This document shows positions 7,726 to 15,024 of a stretch of 64,000 bases of DNA, one piece after another. Within the stretch, counting starts at the first letter, position 1, and every line of letters begins with the position of its first letter. The DNA is from Allorhodopirellula solitaria (GTDB lineage: Bacteria; Planctomycetota; Planctomycetia; Pirellulales; Pirellulaceae): NCBI RefSeq assembly GCF_007859855.1, contig NZ_SJPK01000004.1:608422-672421 (forward strand), read 5' to 3'. The position numbers and the translations under genes were made by a program. Under the pieces are notes generated by a model. The model saw only the letters and a list, made by a program, of their open reading frames with translations, was not told the origin of the DNA and did no database searches.

Positions 7726-8877
7726 TCAGGCACTTTGGCATAAGATGACCAACGAGACCATGATACCGTCAGTCAGCCGCTGCCGTGGAATCGCCGGTTC
7801 GCAACGGAGTGCCGTGTGATCGACGGACGGGCCAGCGGGAATGGCCGCGTCGGTCTTCTTCATGGCGACTTTCGGAGGCTCAAACGTGCTGGTGAGCGAC
7901 CGCTCAATTTGCTCTGCACGCAGAGAGACAAAGACTGCTGCGGCGACAGCGGCAACCGCTAGGCCGGCAAGCAACAGCGTCCCGCGAACGCTCGATTGGG
8001 GCGCGGGCTCTTGGGAAGCCGCAGAGGTCTCATTGCTCTGCGATGGTTCATCGACTTGTTCGTTGAGTTTCCGCCCCGCCAAGCGTGTTACGTAAACAGT
8101 CACGATAACCGTTGCCACTAAACCGACCGCAAGCATCGCCCACTCCGCAGTCGAACGTTGGCGATCGGCGCCGACCGCTACACCGGTGACGTGACCGAGG
8201 TAAACGTATAGAAACGTACCCGGAAGCATCGCTATCCAACTGGTCAATGCGTAGGGCCAAAATCGCACGGGCGTCAGGCCGTAAAGATAGTTTTGCACGT
8301 TGAACGGGATAGCGGGTGACAGTCGCAATAGCCCGACGATTTTCCACCCACCCTCCGCGATCGCGCGGTCGATCGCGCCGAATCGCCGATTTCTCTTCGC
8401 CATCGCCGCGACCTTGTCTCTGGCCGCGTAGCGTGCGATCAAGAACGCGAGCGACGCGCCGATTGTCGATCCGGCTGAAACGATTACCGTACCGAGTCCG
8501 AGACCAAATATGGCTCCAGCGACAAGCGTGAGAATGGTTCCCGGGACAAACAAGACGGTCGCCACGATGTACAGCAGCACCAGAACAACTGGTCCCCAAT
8601 ACCCCAGTCCACCAATCCAATCCTTCGCCGCTGACATGGCTTGGTCAAACGGCAGCGAACCGATGATCGCCAAGAGTGCAGCTAGAATGCACAAGATCGA
8701 CACCCAGCGGATGACCGATAAAGCTCTGTTGGGACCTGGGTCGCTGCGTCGTTGCGTTCGCTGCCCGGCGGCGTCACTGGCCGGCGAGCTGATCGGGTCG
8801 TCGATTGTTTCCACGCCGGTAGCCTTTGGATTGCGGGGATTGGCAGCTTGGGAGCCACCGTCTTGTTGTCGTATCAA
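7726..8877 (-). CDS. TVP38/TMEM64 (VTT/DedA-like) membrane protein
   Basis: An inner-membrane protein of up to 383 aa. After a polar N-terminus come a first transmembrane helix (about residues 55-75) and the VTT core: LFVPGTILTLVAGAIFGLGLGTVIVSAGSTIGASLAFLIAR in sequence terms, with the family hallmark F-V-P-G and G-x-x-x-G segments, then LRLSPAIPFNVQNYLYGLTPV, the conserved R-x-x-P-x-x-P-F stretch. An unusual extra C-terminal region of about 130 residues adds one more helix and a tail. The start is probably TTG at 8877, with a GTG about 20 residues later as alternative. TVP38 proteins sit beside ArsM or fused to MerA-like oxidoreductases in other bacteria, matching this context. Its transported substrate is unknown. 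Confidence 0.8.
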   Translation of the reverse strand: MIRQQDGGSQAANPRNPKATGVETIDDPISSPASDAAGQRTQRRSDPGPNRALSVIRWVSILCILAALLAIIGSLPFDQAMSAAKDWIGGLGYWGPVVLVLLYIVATVLFVPGTILTLVAGAIFGLGLGTVIVSAGSTIGASLAFLIARYAARDKVAAMAKRNRRFGAIDRAIAEGGWKIVGLLRLSPAIPFNVQNYLYGLTPVRFWPYALTSWIAMLPGTFLYVYLGHVTGVAVGADRQRSTAEWAMLAVGLVATVIVTVYVTRLAGRKLNEQVDEPSQSNETSAASQEPAPQSSVRGTLLLAGLAVAAVAAAVFVSLRAEQIERSLTSTFEPPKVAMKKTDAAIPAGPSVDHTALRCEPAIPRQRLTDGIMVSLVILCQSA

Positions 8878-9119
8878 GATGACGCTGACGTCGCGTTGTC
8901 CTTACAGAACTTTCTAACGCAGTGACACTTGAATACGTCGATGTAATGGAAACGACGGTGTTGGTCAGGCCAATACTGAACAGATGCTGCGACTCGATTG
9001 AATCGTTGCTCATGCTCAGCAGTGTCAACGTTACCAGAATCAAATGTTGCCAGGAGAGCAGACAGAATGCAGACGATCATCCCGTCTGGACCATCCATTG
9101 GGAACCGCCTAAGCCGACT

Positions 9120-9380
9120 TCACGAACCCTGTGAGTCCATCGCTTTCGTAATTCTCTGCTTCGCGGCGGCGGACAACGTCACCTCTTGGGGCATTTCTTT
9201 ACCAGACTCGCGACTCACCTCCTGCGCGATTCGTTCTTTGAGCAGAATCTGATCACGACGAAACGCAGAGCAAAGCCGACACATCTGCAAGTGCATCCAA
9301 ACGATAATCCGCTTGCTTGGCGGCAAGGGACGGTCGAGCGACTTGGACACGAGCTTGGTAATTTCTTTGCATGACAACAT
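9120..9380 (-). CDS. Putative zinc-finger anti-sigma factor
   Basis: 86 aa with a ZAS/zf-HC2-type arrangement: Cys4, then His30, Cys34 and Cys37 in the string HLQMCRLC. It has no transmembrane segment, so it would be a cytoplasmic, possibly redox-responsive, anti-sigma like RsrA rather than a membrane sensor. It begins 15 bases after the ECF sigma gene, the usual order for a sigma/anti-sigma pair, and is presumably co-transcribed and coupled to it. Metal release from the C-x2-C motif by oxidants would fit the neighbouring superoxide dismutase and redox genes; that link is inference. Confidence 0.72.
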   Translation of the reverse strand: MLSCKEITKLVSKSLDRPLPPSKRIIVWMHLQMCRLCSAFRRDQILLKERIAQEVSRESGKEMPQEVTLSAAAKQRITKAMDSQGS

Positions 9381-9395
9381 GACGGCGTAGTCCGG

Positions 9396-9995
9396 TTATG
9401 CTTTTTCCTGGAGCCAATGCCGTTTCATGCAGTTGGCGAGACTGAGGCGTGCACGATGCAGAAGCACCCACAAATTAGACGCACTGATCTCCAACTCCTT
9501 ACAAATTTCGCCCGAGTCCAGATCCTCCATTTCTCGAAGCATGAACGCGCTCGACTGCCGCTCGGGCAGAGATTTCAAACAGGCGTGAAAGATAGGCCAA
9601 AACTCCTGGCGGTCGACTGAATCCAGTGGTTCCAGCAGCGTTTCGCGAACGTTCTGCTTCCATTTGCCGCTACTGTCGAAAAACGAGTCCAGTGAATCCC
9701 GTGTATCCAGCGTTTCCGCCCGCGCCGCCGGTTGGGCCGATCGATCACGTTGCCGGACAAAGTCGATGATTTTGCGCTTCAAAATACCCATCAGCCAGCC
9801 TTGCTGCGAGCCAGCACCGGAGAACTGGTGTCGATGCTGGATGCCGGCCAAAAAAGTCTGCTGCACCACTTCCTCGGCAGATTCCGGTTTGCGCAGCCGC
9901 GAGAGAGCATAGCGAAAAAGAGCGTCGCCATAGGTGTCTACCCAAGTCGCGGGGTCGCGGTTCTGGTCGGCCTTGGTCAATTCGGATCGTTCCAT
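9396..9995 (-). CDS. ECF-type RNA polymerase sigma factor
   Basis: 199 aa with both ECF regions. Region 2 includes YALSRLRKPESAEEVVQQTF and the -10 recognition helix QGWLMGILKRKIIDFVRQR; region 4 includes LPERQSSAFMLREMEDLDSGE followed by EISASNLWVLLHRARLSLAN, the -35 helix-turn-helix. The length is normal. The ATG at 9995 follows a leader carrying a perfect palindrome (10051-10074). The small zinc-finger anti-sigma follows at once. The regulon is not deducible from the sequence; neighbouring SOD and arsenic-type genes suggest oxidative or metalloid stress. Confidence 0.88.
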   Translation of the reverse strand: MERSELTKADQNRDPATWVDTYGDALFRYALSRLRKPESAEEVVQQTFLAGIQHRHQFSGAGSQQGWLMGILKRKIIDFVRQRDRSAQPAARAETLDTRDSLDSFFDSSGKWKQNVRETLLEPLDSVDRQEFWPIFHACLKSLPERQSSAFMLREMEDLDSGEICKELEISASNLWVLLHRARLSLANCMKRHWLQEKA

Positions 9996-10050
9996 TCAGT
10001 TCCAGACGCACAGAAAGAGGTGCCGTTGAGTCTACCAGAACTCGCTTCAG

Positions 10051-10074
10051 CGATTGTGAGTCATCTCACAATCG
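10051..10074. promoter_or_regulatory. Perfect 10-bp palindrome upstream of the ECF sigma gene
   Basis: CGATTGTGAG, four bases (TCAT), then CTCACAATCG: a 10-bp inverted repeat without mismatch, 56 bases upstream of the sigma start codon. Position and symmetry suggest a repressor/activator operator or a leader hairpin; it has no following T-run, so an intrinsic terminator is unlikely. The TTGTGAG...CTCACAA core recalls LacI/GalR-type operators, but no such regulator lies in the window. Confidence 0.6.
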
Positions 10075-10197
10075 GGGCCGATCGGCGTACCTCCAATGAT
10101 CTCTGAGCGTGAACGGGACGACCACATCGCTGTGGTGGAATTGTTTGGAATCACCTAGCCGACTACAGGGCAGATCGAGCGATTCGAAAGAGATTCG

Positions 10198-10674
10198 CTA
10201 GAGTACCGCTTTTAGGTCCGGGATTTTGTCGATCAGGCGCCGAGCATTCGGATTGATGTCGATCGCTTTCCGGACTAGCTGCAAGGCTTGGGCGATCTTC
10301 CAATGTCGTGCTGCAACGCGAGCGAGCAACACATGGTACGCTGCGAGTTCGCACAAATTTTCCTGGTTGACTGCCAGAATATTCAATGCCTCTCGGTCGC
10401 GTTCCATTTCGATCAGGCACGTCGCCAAGTCCAACAGTACCACTTCGCGGCTCGGGTCGTCATCTGCCAATCGGTCTAGCAAATCGAGCGCCTCCGGCCA
10501 CCGGTTCAAATGCATCAATGCCGTGGCTTCGCAGTACATGATCTCGGACGTTCGCCGGTTTTGCATGTCGAGTGAATGCATCTCACGGAGTGCCGATGAG
10601 TAGCTCTCGCGGCGAAAATGGTTCGCAACGCGACGCATGACCGCGTTGACTTCGCGCCGTGGGTGCGTGCTCAT
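10198..10674 (-). CDS. TPR-repeat protein
   Basis: 158 aa, all helical, with at least three tetratricopeptide units, for example YCEATALMHLNRWPEALDLL and LLDLATCLIEMERDREALNI, the last being AQALQLVRKAIDINPNARRL. It starts with the ATG at 10674, which overlaps the SOD stop codon (ATGA), so it is translationally coupled to the dismutase; the longer frame to 10713 lies inside the SOD gene and is not used. TPR proteins act as scaffolds, and the partner here is not known. It has no signal peptide, so it is cytoplasmic. Confidence 0.78.
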   Translation of the reverse strand: MSTHPRREVNAVMRRVANHFRRESYSSALREMHSLDMQNRRTSEIMYCEATALMHLNRWPEALDLLDRLADDDPSREVVLLDLATCLIEMERDREALNILAVNQENLCELAAYHVLLARVAARHWKIAQALQLVRKAIDINPNARRLIDKIPDLKAVL

Positions 10675-11264
10675 GCGACTGCTCCGGCCAATCGCTCCGC
10701 GACGAAATCCCAATTTGTAACGTCCCAGAAACCGTCAACAAATTTCGGTCGTTCGTTCCGATAGTCGACGTAGTATGCATGCTCCCAGACATCCAAGGTA
10801 AGCAGCGGGGTTTGGTTGTGCTTCAGCGGCGTGTCCGCATTGCCCAGCGGCAAGATCGATAACTTGCCAGTCGGGTCAATCGCCAGCCAAGCCCACCCGG
10901 CACCAAACAGTGTCGTTGCCGCGGCCGAGAACTGTCGCTTGAACGAATCAAAGTCGCGAAAATCCCGGTCGATCAAGTCGGCAAGCGGTCCAGACGGACC
11001 CTGCGAAGCAGACGGTGTCATACAGTTCCAGAAGAATGCGTGATTCCATGCCTGCGCCGCATTGTTAAAAGTGCCGCCACTGCTAGCAATCACGACGTCC
11101 TCGAGAGATTCCTCCGAGAGTGGATCGTCCTCCAGTATCTTGTTCAGTTTCGTGAAATAACTGGCATGGTGTTTTTCGTAATGGTAACTCATCTGCTCCT
11201 CGGAGATGTACCCTTTCAGAGCGTCCATCGCGTAGGGAAGTGGCGGCTGTTGGAATGCGGGCAT
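10671..11264 (-). CDS. sodB: Superoxide dismutase, Fe type
   Basis: 197 aa, normal for Fe/Mn SODs, converting superoxide to oxygen and peroxide in the cytoplasm. The four metal ligands are visible: His in YHYEKHH, His in AWNHAFFW, and Asp and His in DVWEHAYYVDY. The stretch FNNAAQAWNHAFFWNCM, with glutamine before WNH, is the pattern of iron SODs. The start is the ATG of MPAFQQPPLPYAMDAL at 11264; an upstream in-frame extension to 11390 is not SOD-like. A paired dyad (11394-11434) lies 130-170 bases upstream. The next gene, a TPR protein, overlaps its stop codon. Confidence 0.93.
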   Translation of the reverse strand: MPAFQQPPLPYAMDALKGYISEEQMSYHYEKHHASYFTKLNKILEDDPLSEESLEDVVIASSGGTFNNAAQAWNHAFFWNCMTPSASQGPSGPLADLIDRDFRDFDSFKRQFSAAATTLFGAGWAWLAIDPTGKLSILPLGNADTPLKHNQTPLLTLDVWEHAYYVDYRNERPKFVDGFWDVTNWDFVAERLAGAVA

Positions 11265-11393
11265 GCTATTTTGACTCTTAGATTGTGCTGGTAAATGAAG
11301 CGCGACAACGATCCGGACTGCCTGCGAGGAATGATCGTGAAATTCCTCCCCGGCGAATCCAATGGGTCTCTTGGGACACGTCTCCTCCAAAGT

Positions 11394-11434
11394 GTAGCTG
11401 TAGCTACAGTCGCGTCAAGTGTAGCGTGTGCTAC
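11394..11434. promoter_or_regulatory. Two tandem GTAGC-N4-GCTAC dyads upstream of SOD
   Basis: GTAGC-TGTA-GCTAC at 11394-11407 and GTAGC-GTGT-GCTAC at 11421-11434. Both are preceded by AGT or GT, so the shared unit is GTGTAGC-N4-GCTAC. The centres are 27 bp apart, a little over two and a half helical turns. Located 130-170 bp upstream of the SOD start, they look like paired sites for a dimeric repressor, possibly BlaI/CopY-like or an iron/redox regulator. The regulator is inference only. Confidence 0.6.
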
Positions 11435-11581
11435 TTGTGGTGACCTGCGTGATCCAACATCCGTCGCACATTGGGACTGAAGATGGCCGCGATGCCTCTG
11501 GTCTGCTTGGCCGCCAAGTGGATTTCGATTCACGCCATTGAGCTATTGACCCTCGGCATGGCAGCGATCGTGATTCTTAAC

Positions 11582-11899
11582 GGCTCATCCGACGGAAGCG
11601 AGCGCCCGAGGTTTTCAAGGCATGGCTCCAGTATCCAAGGATTTATTTGTGGGATGTGATTATCAATGTTAGACTGGCCCTGCCGGGAGAAACGGAGCCG
11701 AGCTCTGCAGAGGTGCTGGCTTGGCAAGAGATAGCTCGGTCGCCAGCGTTTCCCTGCAAAAGCGGTACGCCAATGGTGTTGTCGGTCCCTGGCGAGCGTT
11801 TGTTCGTCAGGGACGCATTTTTGAACGATCATTGGATACTCGAGCCATGCCTCAAAAAACCTTCCGCTGTGCTCTGCGCACGCTTCCGTCGGATGAACC
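11582..11899 (+). mobile_element. 318-bp ISL3-type MITE, copy B
   Basis: Same length and orientation as copy A with about ten base differences (about 97% identical by eye). Ends are GGCTCATCCGACGGAAGCG on the left and, reverse-complemented, GGTTCATCCGACGGAAGCG on the right. The flanks (TTCTTAAC and TGCGCAAG) do not match, so this copy has lost its target duplication or one flank has been rearranged. It lies in the gap between the 3' end of the ATPase gene and the SOD promoter region. Confidence 0.87.
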
Positions 11900-11929
11900 T
11901 GCGCAAGGAGGTTCGCTTCGGCGCGACGT

Positions 11930-13048
11930 TTATCGACTCGGCCACTTCCAGCCGTACTGACTGAGCAGGTCGGCATCTTTCAATACCGTTTCGCCATCTT
12001 CTTTTTCCAGCCGGATGGAAACGCAGACGTCGTCTGCTTTTAACGCATCGACCAGTCTTTGATTGTGACTGACGACGATGATTTGGCTGTTTTCGGCCGC
12101 CAGCGTGATGAGCCGAGCGAGTGCGGGGATCAGATCAGGATGCAAACTATTCTCGGGTTCATTGAGCACCATCAGTTCGGGGGGACGCGGGGTCATCAAG
12201 GCCGCCACCAGCAAAAGAAAACGCAGTGTTCCGTCGGAAAGTTCACTCGCTGATAAATAGCGTCTCATTCCAGACTGCTCGAACATCAATTGCAGGCCAG
12301 CGTCAGTTGCGGCGACATCGATGCGCGATCCTGGAAAGGCATCCTCAATCGCTTGGGCGAGTCCACTTCGGTCGCCAATCTCACGAATCGTTTGAATCGC
12401 AGCAGCTAAATCTGCACCATCGCCCGACATGATCGGGGTAAAAGTTGCGACGCAGGGCCGACGTGCTGGCGAGTTCGCATCGACTCCGAAGGTGTCATAG
12501 AAGCGCCAGCTGCGAAGTGTCTCACGCATGATGATCAGCTCTGGGGCGGCGATCGGATCGGCGTATTCCGAGAGCATGCTGGCCTGACGCGGTAGAGCGA
12601 CATGGATGTCTTGCCACTTTCCTCGCTCGCCGCGGCACCGCAGCGTTGCTACGCGGCGGTCGGCACAAAGATTCTTGGCTTCCAGACCGATGCCGCGCCA
12701 CAAACACTCGCGTTTCAACTCAGGGTCACCGCGAAACATTGACTCACTCGGCGGTGGAAGACCGAGGTCGAGGCAATAACTCAGCGGATCGGCCGTCAGT
12801 CCCAGCCTGAGACTGACGGGCTCCTTTCCGCTCTTCTTGGGGCCCGCCCATCGCACCGAACCAAAACCGCCTTCCCGAGCGAGCGATTCGGCCAGTCGTC
12901 CTTCAGCGGCATCTGCGATCAGGCGTAAAGCTCGATACAGGTTCGACTTTCCTGACCCGTTCGCGCCGGTTACCACATTGAGTTGTCCAAGCTGCAGAAT
13001 GATCGAACGAATGGATCGATATCCGGAAATGGCGATGCGATCGATCAT
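11930..13048 (-). CDS. Predicted SMC/RecF-like AAA ATPase (COG4637 type)
   Basis: 372 aa. N-terminal IDRIAISGYRSIRSIILQLG and Walker A GANGSGKSN at about residue 33; then the ABC-type signature LSDGTLRFLLL, Walker B PELMVLNEPENSLHP and the H-loop VVSHNQRLVDAL. This arrangement (AAA_15/AAA_21) is shared with OLD, RloC-type and many housekeeping ATPases. There is no TOPRIM nuclease domain in the protein. This subgroup is usually stand-alone and of unknown role; some relatives belong to phage-defence modules, but no partner nuclease is adjacent. It is possibly co-transcribed with the unknown gene 97 bases upstream. MITE copy B lies 30 bases beyond its stop. Confidence 0.82.
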   Translation of the reverse strand: MIDRIAISGYRSIRSIILQLGQLNVVTGANGSGKSNLYRALRLIADAAEGRLAESLAREGGFGSVRWAGPKKSGKEPVSLRLGLTADPLSYCLDLGLPPPSESMFRGDPELKRECLWRGIGLEAKNLCADRRVATLRCRGERGKWQDIHVALPRQASMLSEYADPIAAPELIIMRETLRSWRFYDTFGVDANSPARRPCVATFTPIMSGDGADLAAAIQTIREIGDRSGLAQAIEDAFPGSRIDVAATDAGLQLMFEQSGMRRYLSASELSDGTLRFLLLVAALMTPRPPELMVLNEPENSLHPDLIPALARLITLAAENSQIIVVSHNQRLVDALKADDVCVSIRLEKEDGETVLKDADLLSQYGWKWPSR

Positions 13049-13144
13049 TTGGCGAGAGACTGCTCTTCAAATCGATGAACACGGTTTTCTTCGCGGCGAC
13101 TCCGCGACCAAGGCGACAACGCAGTCGTCTCGGCAGCGTGATCA

Positions 13145-13735
13145 TCACAACCAATATTCGTCGAGATAGTCCTCCGCATCTTCAGGGACCGTGACGGAAT
13201 CCGGTTCGTCCGACGAAGGATCATATTCCGTTCTCAGCATGTTGGGCCGAAATTGATAGTTCGTCGTGGCGACCCTGCGGAACCCCAGTTCTGCGCGTTC
13301 AGTGGGCGATAGGTCGGTGCAATCATCCAGTGTGAAGATCAGTGATTCTTTGGGAAACATCCGGCAGACGGCGTCGATGATGAACGGCTGCAACGGTCGT
13401 AGCGAAGAGTGGAAACAGGCTTCGTAGATAAATCCGAAACCGTGAACGCAGTCCTGTACATCGAAGTCATCTCGAATCTTGGGTTCGCTTTGGTGGAGAT
13501 CCAACGTTACGGCGCAAAGACCTTCCCATCCGCCCGAATCCGCGTCAGCGATCTGAAGGATGTCGCCACTGCTAAACTTGGTTCGCGTCCAATCCAAATA
13601 GTCGATCGCAAGGCGGCCGGCGACCACTTCCGCGTCGTCCTCGGTACCGAAAACGACCTCGACAATATGGTTGTCGATGTTTTGCTGGGGATCGTCAGGC
13701 TTGGGGTGATGGATAGTTTGCGTTTGGAGCCACAT
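13145..13735 (-). CDS. Protein of unknown function
   Basis: 196 aa, acidic, no signal peptide or transmembrane segment. It has a mixed alpha/beta character: EVVFGTEDDAEVVAGRLAID, then SLIFTLDDCTDLSPTERAEL, and near the end ELGFRRVATTNYQFRPNML, which weakly recalls the closing strand of GNAT acetyltransferases. I cannot assign a family. The codon use and full-length open frame look like a real gene. The ATG at 13735 is the only reasonable start. It lies upstream of the predicted ATPase on the same strand and may share its transcript. Confidence 0.55.
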   Translation of the reverse strand: MWLQTQTIHHPKPDDPQQNIDNHIVEVVFGTEDDAEVVAGRLAIDYLDWTRTKFSSGDILQIADADSGGWEGLCAVTLDLHQSEPKIRDDFDVQDCVHGFGFIYEACFHSSLRPLQPFIIDAVCRMFPKESLIFTLDDCTDLSPTERAELGFRRVATTNYQFRPNMLRTEYDPSSDEPDSVTVPEDAEDYLDEYWL

Positions 13736-14178
13736 CGGGCATTCCGATCACTGGTGGAGGTTTGGTAGCTGGAAAGGTCGATGATCTAGTATAGGACACG
13801 GCGTGACACGTCTGGTCAAAACCTCAAACTGAATGAGAGCAAGGCTTCTTCGGCGGCAGGTTCTCGCCGGATTCTGAGCAGGGACTGTGGCGGAGAGGAA
13901 GAACTTCATCGAGCAGTACACGGCCAAGACGCTCGTGCCGGAAGCACTCAGTCTCCGAGAGTGAGCCACCGGCCGTGGCGGATTCGTGCATGTCGACGGT
14001 AGTGCCAAGTTTTACGCACAAGCAGGCCAGGCGTTTACTGAGGTTCTCTTGGAGAATCCGCCGACACAATGATTCTGGACTGGCTGGCTGGACACGTGAC
14101 CGGTGGGCTTTGCTTGCTCGGTACTGTTGGAAAATCGATTGGCGTCGGGGCACCTCTCTCCCTGTCGAGGCCGCCGGT
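13736..14178. other. Gap without a recognisable gene
   Basis: 443 bp between an unknown gene and the PAS-AraC regulator. Overlapping open frames up to 109 codons occur on both strands but none shows a domain, ribosome binding site or consistent codon use. I see no repeat ends here. It might hold a decayed gene or a non-coding RNA; nothing in the sequence decides. Confidence 0.4.
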
Positions 14179-14913
14179 CTATCGGCAGCGATATTCGCTT
14201 GGTGAGAGCTGCATGATCTTCCGGAAACTGCGACTGAAGTGTGCGTGGTCGTAGAAACCGCACTCGTGCGCGATCTCGGAAACCGTCTTGTCCGTTTCCC
14301 TTAGCATTCGCGCGGCGTGTTCAACGCGAATGCGCACCAGATACTGTCTGGGCGAAGCACTGAACGCTCGACGGAAACGTCGCTCGAAATGGCTGACCGA
14401 CAGCCCCGCCATCTCGGCAAGCTCGTCGGTCGAAAGCCTGTCGGCGAAGTTTTCATGGAGGTGCGTAATGACGTTGGCGAACGCATCGACTGTCCCCGAC
14501 GGTGTCTGGATCCGTTCAATCTGGCGTGAAAAACCGGCGACCCCGATCACCCGATTTCGTTTATCCCGCAGAGGTATTTTGCTGGTCATCACGAGACGTG
14601 GTGACCCTGCATCTTCGGGAGCACTCTCCACCCGGTCCACAATCGGCTGGCCCGATTCCATGATGGCCGCATCGTCGGCCCTGTATTCATCGGCTCGTGA
14701 CTTGGGGAAAAAGTCGTAGTCTGTTCGTCCGATCGCCTCTTCTTCCGAAGCGACACCACAGTACTCGCAGCCCCGCCGGTTCAACGCGATGAAACGCCCT
14801 TGGCGGTCCTTGACGAAGAACGACAGGCCAGGAAGGAAGTCAAACAGCAAGAATGCTTGGCTGTCAGGCCCCAAGCTGCCAAGAAACCTCTCACGCAAGT
14901 CGGTATTTTTCAT
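14179..14913 (-). CDS. PAS-domain AraC-family transcriptional regulator
   Basis: 244 aa. Residues about 15-130 form a PAS domain (FLPGLSFFVKDRQGRFIALN ... IGRTDYDFFP), which usually binds a small ligand or cofactor. Residues about 145-244 are the double helix-turn-helix of AraC/XylS proteins: LAEMAGLSVSHFERRFRRAF and VSEIAHECGFYDHAHFSRSF. This PAS-plus-HTH_18 layout is common in planctomycetes next to sulfatase or PSD1/DUF1501 loci. It is divergent from the PSD1 gene with 111 bases between the starts, so it probably controls that pair. The ligand is unknown. Confidence 0.85.
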   Translation of the reverse strand: MKNTDLRERFLGSLGPDSQAFLLFDFLPGLSFFVKDRQGRFIALNRRGCEYCGVASEEEAIGRTDYDFFPKSRADEYRADDAAIMESGQPIVDRVESAPEDAGSPRLVMTSKIPLRDKRNRVIGVAGFSRQIERIQTPSGTVDAFANVITHLHENFADRLSTDELAEMAGLSVSHFERRFRRAFSASPRQYLVRIRVEHAARMLRETDKTVSEIAHECGFYDHAHFSRSFRKIMQLSPSEYRCR

Positions 14914-15024
14914 GCCGGAATTTTACACGAGAAAGATTCCCTCGTGCAAGACAAGCCCGTCGCGTTTGGGCAGAATCAGCGAAGCTCCAACATCTCAATC
15001 TGCTTGTACTCTCAGTTCCAAATC

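Noticed and set aside
8878-9119. Small open frames between the TVP38 and anti-sigma genes
   Set aside because: Frames of 70-90 codons on both strands overlap one another and lack ribosome binding sites or domains.
11265-11390. N-terminal extension of superoxide dismutase
   Set aside because: The extra 42 residues do not match SODs and would overlap the promoter area; the ATG at 11264 begins the conserved domain.
11530-11976. Open frames across MITE copy B (and the like across copy A)
   Set aside because: They span the element and its flanks in several phases on both strands; the sequence is explained by the MITE and matches no protein family I know.
11930-13735. ATPase plus unknown gene as a phage-defence system
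   Set aside because: The ATPase resembles solitary COG4637 proteins, and the neighbour shows no nuclease, TOPRIM or other effector motif.
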